Shown here: piece by piece, positions 1-9,300 of the stretch
Position numbering within the stretch: the first letter of the stretch is position 1
Layout: every line of letters begins with the position of its first letter
Assembly: GCA_019232935.1 (NCBI GenBank)
Contig: JAFAMZ010000227.1
Span: 1 to 33,668, forward strand
Origin: Silvibacterium sp.
GTDB lineage: Bacteria; Acidobacteriota; Terriglobia; Terriglobales; Acidobacteriaceae
Reading direction: 5' to 3'
Length of the DNA stretch: 33,668 nucleotides
Notes under the pieces: generated by a model
The model's database searches: none
What the model was told of the DNA's origin: nothing
What the model saw: the letters and a program-made list of their open reading frames with translations, nothing else
Translations under genes and position numbers: made by a program

Positions 1-798
1 CGCCATGAAGGCTGGGTTCTGGCCGCCTACCCCGACCCGAATACGCGCAAACCGCTGATTGGCGCCGGATTCAGTCTCGACGTTCCGGCACGGGAGCATC
101 CCCAGACCGATCCCCTGAATCCGCATCCATTTGTTGAGCCTTCTTCGGCGCAGCTCTGGCAGGCTGCCGGTCTCGATCCCGCGCTGCTCCAACAGATCCT
201 CGATCGTTTCAACCGCGACGCGGAGAGGTGGACGACGAAGCAATACCGCAGAAGGATCCGGATGCATGCGCTAGCACCTGAGCTGACTGAAGAAGAAGCC
301 ACGCGCCTGCTCCGCATCTCAACCATCCAGGCGGTTTACAACGCGAAGGCTTACTGCCGCAACTTCGACTCGCTCACCGGATCCCAACAGATGGCCCTGA
401 GTCAGCTTGTCTTTCAGATGGGCGTCAACCTCGAGGAGTTCTCGCAGTTTCTCAGTGCAATAAATGGCGATGGCATTCAGACCATCTCTCAAACGATCGC
501 GTCCGCGAGTGGGGAGGCGCCGAACGATTCCGACCGTTGGATAGCAGTTCAGGCAGCCCTGATCGATAGCCAGTGGGCTCGCCGTTACACAGGCCGCGCC
601 TCCACGGTAATCGCCATGTTCGACCCGAACTACCTCGACGATCCGCAAGGAGCCGAACGCCGTGTCGAAGTTGTCCTGCATCCGCCAAAACAGCGCCGCC
701 AGCAATCAGTGCACATGGTCCGGACCGGAAGCAGTAAGCGTTCGGCGGGCAAGTCTTCCGGCAAGCTGAACGCTGCCCGGAAACGCAAGAGTGCCTGA
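1..798 (+). CDS. Lysozyme-like / phage-type muramidase-like protein, 5' end truncated by window edge
   Basis: Frame 1 is open from base 1 (RHEGWVLAAYPDPNTRKPLIGAGFSLDVP...) through the listed 262..798 ORF to the stop. 'GWVLAAYPDPNTRKP..GAG' and 'TGSQQMALSQLVFQMGVNLEEFSQF' resemble the T4-type lysozyme core. Confidence 0.6.
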   Translation, partial: RHEGWVLAAYPDPNTRKPLIGAGFSLDVPAREHPQTDPLNPHPFVEPSSAQLWQAAGLDPALLQQILDRFNRDAERWTTKQYRRRIRMHALAPELTEEEATRLLRISTIQAVYNAKAYCRNFDSLTGSQQMALSQLVFQMGVNLEEFSQFLSAINGDGIQTISQTIASASGEAPNDSDRWIAVQAALIDSQWARRYTGRASTVIAMFDPNYLDDPQGAERRVEVVLHPPKQRRQQSVHMVRTGSSKRSAGKSSGKLNAARKRKSA

Positions 799-807
799 TC
801 CGAAAAC

Positions 808-2736
808 TCACGCCTGCTGCGTCTTGAAGTAAACCGCGTAGCGCTCGCCGGAAAGTTTATAGAGCGGAACTAGGTCGCGCTTCTCGCCTCTGGTGGTCGC
901 AAAGGTGAACGTCCCGCCCGCTGGCGCGATGGCTGCCGCGACATCGGAAGCGGCCACCTCGGGCGCCGGCGCTGGTTTGGGATCGCCCGGCGGGTGAATG
1001 TTCTTGCCCGACGTGTCGTACTGCATCTCGCGCGTGAGGCCATCGTTTCCCATGCGCACCGCGAGCACCAGCGGTCCGTACATCACGGCTTGTAAGATAG
1101 GGTCGCCGGCGAGTGGACTCGAATGCAGCTGCATAGGTAGCGATAGCTCTACGCGGTCTCCATCGTGCCATTTGCGCTTCAGCGTGAGGTAACTCGAGGG
1201 TCGCGCAAAAACCGGCAGCGCCTCGCCGTTGAGCCTCACCGTGCCGCCCTGTGTGGCCCAATAGGGAATCCGAAGCTGCAGCGCGAACTCACCAGGTTGG
1301 CCGATGTGGATCGTCAGCCGCGTTCCATCCTCTTCAGGAAACGAGGTCTCCTGGCGAAGCCTGATTCCCTTCTGCTTCCAGTTGACCTCCGACGCAATGA
1401 AAAGATTCACGTAGATGCTATTCGCGTCGTGGAAATAAATCGAATCGGCGAACTTGGCGAACTCCTCGGCTCCAGTTCCCGTGCAGCACCAGAAGGAGTG
1501 CGTGGGCGAGTTGAAGTACTTCCAGTAGCCGGCCGCGAGCGGCAGATAGTACATCTTCAGTCCTTGTGCATCCTGCGTTCCGAGACGGGTATTGAACAGC
1601 ACGCGTTCGTAGTAGTCCATGACGCGCGGGTCTGTGGTCCATCCGAACACGTGGCGAGACAGCTTCAGCATGTTGTAGCCGACACAGCCTTCCTCGCTAT
1701 CAAGAGACAGTTCGCCGCCAAGCTCGCCCGCATCGGTTCGCCAGAATTCGAAGTTGCTCGTTCCGCCCGTCGCGTAAGCCCGCTCGTTGACGATCTGGCC
1801 CCAGAAAAATTCCGATATCTGGCGATATCGCTCATCGCCGGTCAGTTCGTATCGCCGCGCCGCGCCAATCACCTTAGGCACGTGAGTATTTGCGTGCAGG
1901 CCCTTCAGTTCGTCGCGGTGCGCTGCCAGGGGGCCGAAGAACTGTTCCTGCTCAAAGCGGTGCGAGAGCGACAGGTACTGCTTCTTGCCTGTAAGCGCGT
2001 ATAGGTTCAGCAGGGCCTCCATCGTGCCGCCGTATTCGGTTTTGAGAATACGCGCCATCTGCGCATCGCTGATGCCCTCTGCCCAGTGATCGATCCATTT
2101 CGCCAGCCCTTCAGCGTTCGCCAGCGCCTGCTGGTTGCCGCAATAAACATACATGTCCAGATGTCCAGCGAGGATCTTGTGCAACGTGTAGAAGGGCGCC
2201 CATACCTGCTGCTCTCTGCGAAGACGGTCGAAGAAATCCTCGGGGTAAGCGCTGAGATATCCATTGCGATTCGCGGCCTGGCATTTTGCCAGCTCGGCTA
2301 CGAGTGCATTGCCTTTGTCGCGCAACGCGTCGTCTCCAGTACCGGCGTAGGTGAGCGCGACCGCAGAAAGGTAGTGCCCACCGTTAAAATGGCCGCGCAG
2401 TTCGCAGTCGGGAGCTTCCCATCCACCGTAGTAACTGCCCGGGGTAGGCAATCCGGCGGTCTTGCGGAAACTCCAGAGAAGGCTGTCGTTGTCGAGAGAA
2501 TGCAGGTAGGCGCGGTTGATCTCCTGCTGATCGTAGAAGAGGCCCGGCAACAGACGCACATCGGTGAGGAGGAACGGCTCGGCAATCCAAGCGACTTGCT
2601 CGCGTACTCCATGCGCCGATTCGGCGGCGGAGTCAACGACGGGATCCTGCGCGGATACGAAGCCAGGAGCGAAAAGCGAAGCGGCGGCAGCTGCGCTCGA
2701 TCTTCTAAGAAAACGGCGGCGCGTAATGGGTTTCAT
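808..2736 (-). CDS. Glycoside hydrolase family 127-like (DUF1680) protein, exported via Tat-like signal
   Basis: 642 aa; N-terminal RRRFLRRSSAAAAASLFAPGFVSA; ExC motif in 'SEEGCVGYNMLKLSRH' and CC motif in 'SFWCCTGTGAEEFAKFADSIYF', consistent with the GH127 Glu/Cys Zn-thiolate site. Confidence 0.85.
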   Translation of the reverse strand: MKPITRRRFLRRSSAAAAASLFAPGFVSAQDPVVDSAAESAHGVREQVAWIAEPFLLTDVRLLPGLFYDQQEINRAYLHSLDNDSLLWSFRKTAGLPTPGSYYGGWEAPDCELRGHFNGGHYLSAVALTYAGTGDDALRDKGNALVAELAKCQAANRNGYLSAYPEDFFDRLRREQQVWAPFYTLHKILAGHLDMYVYCGNQQALANAEGLAKWIDHWAEGISDAQMARILKTEYGGTMEALLNLYALTGKKQYLSLSHRFEQEQFFGPLAAHRDELKGLHANTHVPKVIGAARRYELTGDERYRQISEFFWGQIVNERAYATGGTSNFEFWRTDAGELGGELSLDSEEGCVGYNMLKLSRHVFGWTTDPRVMDYYERVLFNTRLGTQDAQGLKMYYLPLAAGYWKYFNSPTHSFWCCTGTGAEEFAKFADSIYFHDANSIYVNLFIASEVNWKQKGIRLRQETSFPEEDGTRLTIHIGQPGEFALQLRIPYWATQGGTVRLNGEALPVFARPSSYLTLKRKWHDGDRVELSLPMQLHSSPLAGDPILQAVMYGPLVLAVRMGNDGLTREMQYDTSGKNIHPPGDPKPAPAPEVAASDVAAAIAPAGGTFTFATTRGEKRDLVPLYKLSGERYAVYFKTQQA

Positions 2737-2799
2737 GGAAATGGGAAATGCGGTTCGGGTAAACGTTTCTCCCGCCGCACAGACGTCATCATACGCCGG

Positions 2800-3297
2800 T
2801 CAGGGCTGATCCTCGGCATCCGGTTGAACAAGCAGGAGATAGACGATCCCAATGATGGTGAACATGCGGAAGGCAGCCTCCTGACCGTTCCAAATCTTTG
2901 ACTGCCACATCAGGAACCACTCGCCTCCGACAGTGATGAAGGCGACCAGCCAGAGCAGGAGTCCCAGAGTCAACGCAGCAATCGAGATCTTCTTCGCCGC
3001 ATTGAAACCAGCTGCCGTCCCGCGAACCGCCCATATCAGTTTGTAAACGCCGATCCATGATAGCGCCGTGGTCACCGATTCCCATGCGATGATGCCCCCA
3101 TAGAAAGCTGTCTGCACCGGGACCACCTGAATGGCTCTCCACATGCCGTGATTGCCTGGAAAGGTCGTGTCCATCAGGAGAACGTGATGTACGAACTGGT
3201 AATTCGAGCCGTAGTCGGTGATGTTATTGAGCACCACAATGGTGTAGAAGAATGCGACTGCCGCAACCAAAAGTATCTTTGCGATGCGCAGCGTCAT
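2800..3297 (-). CDS. DUF2165-family small integral membrane protein
   Basis: 165 aa with several hydrophobic helices; 'NITDYGSNYQFVHHVLLMDTTFPGNHGMWRAI' is typical of DUF2165. Overlaps the upstream cytochrome gene by 4 bp. Confidence 0.75.
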   Translation of the reverse strand: MTLRIAKILLVAAVAFFYTIVVLNNITDYGSNYQFVHHVLLMDTTFPGNHGMWRAIQVVPVQTAFYGGIIAWESVTTALSWIGVYKLIWAVRGTAAGFNAAKKISIAALTLGLLLWLVAFITVGGEWFLMWQSKIWNGQEAAFRMFTIIGIVYLLLVQPDAEDQP

Positions 3298-4211
3298 TTA
3301 TGCCCCGCCATATGTGCCTGTGCCACGCCTACAGTCTGAAAGTACGCGGTCAAAGCGCGAAGGGTCGTGTCGTCGTACTCCGGAAATCCGGGCATTTCCG
3401 CGTAATCGCTTTCCTCCAAGGGGTCTTTCGTGTAAGCGCGAAAAAATCCGGGCCTTTGGCGTGCGATTTTTCCGAGTACGCCCCACGTAATGCCGGCCTT
3501 TGTGCCTCCGTAGCCTCCAGCGTTATGGCAACGAAGGCAGTTCTCCCGGGCGATCTGGTAACCCTGCATCTGCGGCGAGGCGGAGGCGAAGTGGCCGGGT
3601 GGGCGAATTGCGTCATAGAAGCCGGCTTCTCTGAGGAACCGCAGCTCAATCACGCCGTTCGGAATCTGCGCTTCTTCCCCGTGCGCCAGGACTTGATACC
3701 GTGGAACGAACTCCTCATGGGATACGAGGTAGGGCCCATAGCTTCCCTCATCGCCGCTGCGCTTCACCAGAGCAGGCGCGCTGCCGTTGATCGTCGTAAT
3801 CAGAAACGGATGGTGGGCGGCGCGGTAATCGGCGGAATAATGCGCTTCGTAGCCATCGTTGCAGACTGCGGCCACAAGCGTATTTTTCTCCTGAATGCCC
3901 AGCGCGCGCATCAGTGCATCGAGCGGGACTCCGCCAAGCTCGGCCTTGCCGGGAAAATTTGCATCGTCTGTAACTGTAAAGGTGACCTGTGGAAGCTTCA
4001 GCAGCTCGTCGTAGGATATGTATCCGGTGTAAGGCTGCGATCCTGGTACATCGCCGGAAAGCTCGAGATCGTTCGGCGACGTGCGCTGTGAGTGCAGCGG
4101 CAGATTGGGCGAGTCAGGTTGCTCGTGCCCGGACAGACTTTCCGGTTTGCTCAATCCAATTGCCAACACAGACCCGATTGCAACCAGACCAGCAACGCAC
4201 AGGACTTTCAT
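3294..4211 (-). CDS. Molybdopterin-binding-like domain fused to c-type cytochrome domain, exported
   Basis: N-terminal signal peptide; 'YDELLKLPQVTFTVTDD...LGGVPLDALMRALG' resembles the oxidoreductase molybdopterin-binding domain; one CxxCH haem motif (CLRCH) with a distal Met in 'YAEMPGFPEY'. Confidence 0.7.
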   Translation of the reverse strand: MKVLCVAGLVAIGSVLAIGLSKPESLSGHEQPDSPNLPLHSQRTSPNDLELSGDVPGSQPYTGYISYDELLKLPQVTFTVTDDANFPGKAELGGVPLDALMRALGIQEKNTLVAAVCNDGYEAHYSADYRAAHHPFLITTINGSAPALVKRSGDEGSYGPYLVSHEEFVPRYQVLAHGEEAQIPNGVIELRFLREAGFYDAIRPPGHFASASPQMQGYQIARENCLRCHNAGGYGGTKAGITWGVLGKIARQRPGFFRAYTKDPLEESDYAEMPGFPEYDDTTLRALTAYFQTVGVAQAHMAGHK

Positions 4212-4302
4212 TGCGCCTATCCTAATCGGATTGGCAGGTGCCGTCGATCATTTCACTGCTTGCTGACGGATCGCTTCGGCACACATGCTAGAGTACGAGC
4301 AA

Positions 4303-4755
4303 ATGAGCGCCGAAAAGAAACTGGGTGAGCTGGGTTACACATTGCCGGAGCTGCCTGCACCGGGCGGCAATTATGTATCTGCCAAAACTATTGGCAACCT
4401 TGTATATCTTTCTGGGGTGATTTCCATCGACGACCGCGGAATCATGACTGGCGTCGTCGGCCACGACCGCAGCGTCGAAGACGGATACACCGCCGCACGC
4501 CAATGCGCTCTCATGCAGTTGGCAGTCTTGAAGCGAGCGCTGGGCGCGCTGGATCGGATCAAGCAGATCGTCTCGGTCAATGGGTACGTCAATGCCCGCG
4601 CCGGATTTCCGGACTCCCCAAAAGTAATTAACGGCGCCTCCGACCTCTTCGTCGAAATCTTCGGCGATAACGGACGTCATGTGCGCGTAGCCATCGGCGT
4701 GTCTGCCTTGCCACGCAACGCAATGGTCGAAATCCAGATGATCGTGGAAATCTGA
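4303..4755 (+). CDS. RidA / YjgF family protein (alternative upstream start at 4285)
   Basis: 'LPAPGGNYVSAKTIGNLVYLSGVIS...NGYVNARAGFPDSPKVINGASDLFVEIFGDNGRHVRVAIGVSALPRNAMVEIQMIVEI' is diagnostic of the RidA family. Confidence 0.9.
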   Translation: MSAEKKLGELGYTLPELPAPGGNYVSAKTIGNLVYLSGVISIDDRGIMTGVVGHDRSVEDGYTAARQCALMQLAVLKRALGALDRIKQIVSVNGYVNARAGFPDSPKVINGASDLFVEIFGDNGRHVRVAIGVSALPRNAMVEIQMIVEI

Positions 4756-4761
4756 GGGTAG

Positions 4762-5706
4762 ATGGCGACGCACACGATTTCCGCGCAACCCACCCATTCC
4801 CGCTGGAACCGCAGCCTCGAGCCCCGCCTCGAAATCGATTCGGGCGACACAGTCCATATGGAGTGCGTCGACTCCAGTGGTTCCCAGGTGCGCCCGGGAA
4901 TGGAGGTAGAGGAATTCCTCGAAATCGACCGCGGCAGGATCCACGCTCTCACCGGCCCCATCTCCGTCAAGGACAGCGCGCTTGGTGACACGCTCGAAAT
5001 CGAGGTGCTCGAACTGCGCCACAAGGGGTGGGGCTGGTCGAGCGTGCTTCCGGGGCTGGGATTCCTCAAGGAACGCTTCGGCGAGCCGTTTCTCTTCCAC
5101 TGGGCCCTTGAAGGTCATGTCACCCGCTCGCTCTTCCCTGCCTTTGTCCCGCTGCGACCTTTCTGCGGAGTGATGGGCGTAGCTCCGGCCGATCCGGGCG
5201 AGATTCGTACCCGGCCCCCCGGCCCCTTCGGCGGAAACATGGACGTCCGCGAGTTATGTGCCGGTGCAAAACTCTATCTACCTGTCTTTAACCGGGGCGC
5301 GCTCTTCTCCGCCGGAGACGCGCACGCCGCCCAGGGCGACGGCGAAGTGTGCATCAATGGCATCGAGTGCCCGGCGGACGTGACGCTGCGCTTCCGCGTA
5401 CACAAAAACCGCAGGCTCACTGGTCCGCTGATCGAATCCAGTGAAGCAATCCTACACGACACTTCGGCAGACTCCTGGATCGTTGTCGAATCCGCCCCCG
5501 ATGCCGCCGCAGCAGCCCGTGCCGCTACTTCGCGCATGATCGATTTGCTCGCCGAGCGCTGGGGATTCTCGCCTGTGCATGCCTACCTCCTCTGCAGCGT
5601 GGCCATGAAACTGCGGCTCAGCCAGGTGGTCAATGAGCCAATGTTCACGGTAAGCGCAGCGTTGTCGAAGCAGATCCTCCCGCCAGGAAAGCTCTTTAGC
5701 CGATGA
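4762..5706 (+). CDS. Acetamidase/formamidase family protein
   Basis: 314 aa; 'GDTVHMECVDSSG...LTGPISVKDSALGDTLEIEVLEL...PFGGNMDVRELCAGAKLYLPVFNRGALFSAGDAHAAQGDGEVC' is typical of the FmdA_AmdA family. Confidence 0.92.
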   Translation: MATHTISAQPTHSRWNRSLEPRLEIDSGDTVHMECVDSSGSQVRPGMEVEEFLEIDRGRIHALTGPISVKDSALGDTLEIEVLELRHKGWGWSSVLPGLGFLKERFGEPFLFHWALEGHVTRSLFPAFVPLRPFCGVMGVAPADPGEIRTRPPGPFGGNMDVRELCAGAKLYLPVFNRGALFSAGDAHAAQGDGEVCINGIECPADVTLRFRVHKNRRLTGPLIESSEAILHDTSADSWIVVESAPDAAAAARAATSRMIDLLAERWGFSPVHAYLLCSVAMKLRLSQVVNEPMFTVSAALSKQILPPGKLFSR

Positions 5707-6083
5707 CCGTTAACGACCCGCAAACCGTAGCCGAACTAGCCGCCTTCTACCCGAGATACGAGGCTGCTCTGGTGAGCAATGACGTCGAAACATTGAATGC
5801 TATGTTCTGGAATTCCGGGCACGTAGTCCGCTTCGGCGCTGCGGAAAATCTGCACGGTTATGAGGAAATCTCGGCATTCCGCCGCACACGTCCTGGAGTG
5901 AATCTCGCCCGCACCATAAATAGACTCGACATAGTTACATTTGGCCGGGACTTCGGATGCATCACACTGGAGTTCTCACGGGAACGCGAAGGAAGGATCA
6001 TCCGCGGCCGCCAAAGCCAGTGCTGGGTTAGATTTAGCGAAGGATGGCGCATCGTCTCGGCGCACGTCTCTCTCATCGGCTGA
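5703..6083 (+). CDS. AtzH/HpxZ-like (DUF3225) protein, SnoaL-like fold
   Basis: 'FYPRYEAALVSNDVETLNAMFWNSGHVVRFGAAENLHGYEEISAFRRTRPG' matches the HpxZ/AtzH family; 4-bp ATGA overlap with the acetamidase gene. Confidence 0.8.
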   Translation: MTVNDPQTVAELAAFYPRYEAALVSNDVETLNAMFWNSGHVVRFGAAENLHGYEEISAFRRTRPGVNLARTINRLDIVTFGRDFGCITLEFSREREGRIIRGRQSQCWVRFSEGWRIVSAHVSLIG

Positions 6084-6104
6084 TCCTCTGATTCGGATCC
6101 TATG

Positions 6105-6120
6105 TGTCCACCCGTGGACA
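6105..6120. promoter_or_regulatory. Perfect inverted repeat TGTCCAC-CC-GTGGACA, candidate operator
   Basis: 7-bp perfect arms with a 2-bp spacer in the intergenic region before the TonB-dependent receptor gene; not followed by a T-tract. Confidence 0.35.
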
Positions 6121-6371
6121 GCTCCGCTCGGCCCTTCATAAGAGATTTTTATAGACCTTTGCTGGCCAGCGAAAATGTGACGAATTTTCCTGTGAGCAGA
6201 CCCACGTTCTGAGTTATGCTCGCAACAAGTTTTTCACACAAGCTGGTAGTTCAAAACTTGCAGCTACCGCGCCTTTTACTTCCGGTCTTCGACAACAATT
6301 CCCTCCCGGGATGAAGGGCGAAATATGGCCGCACGGCCGCAGTGTCCTTTTTTACTTAACGAGGCCAAGTT

Positions 6372-9300
6372 ATGTTCAAGAGACTAGGTGTAACTACTTC
6401 CCTTTTCCTCCTCTGCATCTCCGCACTCACAACCTCAGGCAAGGCGCAGCAGACTCTTGGCGGAATCACCGGAGAGGTGACCGACTCATCGGGAGCAGTG
6501 CTTTCCGATGTCGCCGTGACCGTTGTCGAGGATCAGACCGGCCTCACCCGTAACAGCAAGACAAATAACAGCGGCAGCTACCTGTTCCCGAACCTTCCGA
6601 TCGGCAACTATACGCTGACGTTCGCGCATTCCGGCTTCGAAACCCAGAAGGTACCGTCCATCCCGGTGCAGGCCAACCGGACCGCCACCATCAATGCGCA
6701 GTTGCAGGTCGGTCAAACCAGCGAATCGGTCACGGTCGAAGCCTCTCCGCTCATGAACGCCGTCGATACGACAAATGGCTACGTGCTCGACAAGGCGCAG
6801 ATTGACACCATTCCTCTACCCACGGGCAGCTTCACCGGCCTTGCCATTCTTTCGACCGGCGTGAATGCCGAGCTTCCCGGCGGGACTGGTTCAAACAGCG
6901 GTCTCGGGAATGCCCCGATCTGGTCCAACGGCCAGCGCGATACCTCAAATAGCTTCCTGCTTAACGGCGTCGATGCCAGCAATCTCTTCAATGGCAAGAG
7001 CACCAGTCAGGTTACTTCCTCGCGCGTGGTGAACAACACTGGCGGCAGCGCATCGAGCGGCACCACCAGCGCCGGCGTCGAGCCCAGCGCGTCTTCGGTC
7101 TATCTCTCCATTGGCAACGCGCTTCCCACACCCGCTCCTGAAACGTTGCAGGAACTCCGCGTAAACGCCTCCATGTACGACGCGCAGCAGGGCGGCGCCA
7201 GCGGAGCCCACATCGACATGAGCACTGGCTCAGGCGGAAACACGCTGCACGGGAGCGCCTATGTCCACCGTGGGACTGGCTGGCTTAACGCCGCACCCTT
7301 CTTCTTCAAGAACAACAGCGGCATTCCGGCATCGGATAAAAACCCTGAGTTGCACCGCTACACCGCGGGCGGCACCGTCTCCGGCTCGATTATCAAGGAC
7401 AAGCTCTTTTACTTCGTCGGGTATCAGCACCTGCATATCTCCGACCAGGAGACGGGTGACAACCTGATTGCAGTCCCTCCAGGACTCAGCGACACCAACC
7501 GCACGCCCGATGGTCTGGCCGCTCTGGTTAATCAGAACTGGGGACCGAACGCTAACAACGGTAAAGGTTACAGCAATAACGGCTTCACCGTGTCCGCCGC
7601 AGACTGGTCCAATAACCCCCTGGGTTTGAAGCTTTTCCAGGCCAAGCTTTCCAACGGGCAGTGGCTCATTCCCAACGACAACGGCCATGTGCCCGACGCG
7701 CTTTCGCCTTCCAACGCATTTGAGCGAGGCACCTCGTACTTCACATCCGATCAGGCTGTCGCCGACCTCGACTGGAATGCCTCGCCCAAAGACACTCTGG
7801 CCTTCAAGTATTACTACCAGCACGATCCCAATTGGTCCCCCTATGCGACCTCCAGCGTTCCAGGATTCACCGTCTACATGGATACCGGGTCGCAGGTGGC
7901 CACCGTCACCAACGTTCAGACCCTCAAGCCCAACCTCAGCGTTACGGAGACCTTCGGGTTCCTGCGTGAAAAGATCTACAACACCAACCAGCAGCTCTGG
8001 TCGCCCGGCCAGCCTGGATCCCCCATCGAAGACATGACCACCTCCTTCGGCTCCTATTTCCCGGGAATCACCATCATTGATGCCTTGGGCGGCTATGGAG
8101 CCAGTATGGGCGTGCCCCAGCAGATGCTGAACATCGGCCCAAGCGCGGCCAGCCAGGGCCCCTTTACCGGAGTCTTCCAGAACCGCTTCATGCCATCGGC
8201 CAATGCCATCTGGACAAAGGGCAAACACTCCATCACGTTTGGCGGCAGTTACGCCTACACGCAACTTAACGTTCGCGATCTGCGTACCGGCAAGGGCAAT
8301 GTGAACACGCCCGATTTCTCCACCTTCGCAATGAACTGGGTTACTCCGTATACGACAAATGGCTTCGTCGCGACGACCTTTCTTCAGGGGGACGCGAACC
8401 GTTATTTTCGAGCTAACCAGACCGGCCTCTACGTTCAGGACAAATACCAGGTTCTGCCCAGCCTCAGCATCACTGCCGGGCTCCGGTACGACTGGAACGG
8501 TGGACTGACGGAGAAATATGGACGCATCTTCAACTTTGAGCCCACGTTGTACAGCTACGCCCCGGGAACCGACGAGATCACTGATCCCGGATTCATCATT
8601 GCCGGTAACAACAAGAACGGCACGAAAGGTGTGAGCAACACCACCCTGACCGGACGCCAGTGGGGAATCGCGCCGCGCGTGGGCTTCGCTTACCAGCCGC
8701 ACGCGCTGAACGATAAAGTTGTCATCCGCGGCGGCACCGGCTTCTATTACGATCGCGGTGAACTCTTCACCTACTTCTCGCCGGGCTATGCAGCCGGAGA
8801 AATCTCCGGCGGGCCCTTCGGCGTAGCCCAGACTCCGCCCTTCGTGACTCACCAGAATTGCCCTTACAGCGCATCGCCTTACGGCAACACCAGCTACCTT
8901 TACAACTTTTACATCCCCGTCTGCGGGCTCCAGCCGTTCACCCCTGTCGATGGATCTCAACTCGACTACAACCTCGCCAATCCATGGGGGCCCACCCGCT
9001 CTGCTCCACCCTCCAACCCGAGCGCGGCCGATCTCGTGAATTATCTTCCGAACGCCGCACAGATCATTCAGGGCGCCGAGCCGTTCACTCTCGGCGTCTA
9101 TAACCGGAAGAACAAGCTGCCCTACTCGATCAACTACACGCTCGATATTCAGTGGCAGCCGCGAAACGATTTGGCAATCGAAGTCGGCTATGTAGGAAAC
9201 GTGGGTCGCCATCAGGTCATTCCGTTGCCCTTCAACCAGGCAAAGATAGCAACCTCTTCGAGCCCGACTCATACAGGCGGCATAGCTCAGCAGTCTTTCA

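Noticed and set aside
1165-2004. 279-codon plus-strand ORF opposite the GH127 gene
   Set aside because: Antisense shadow ORF; no recognisable domain.
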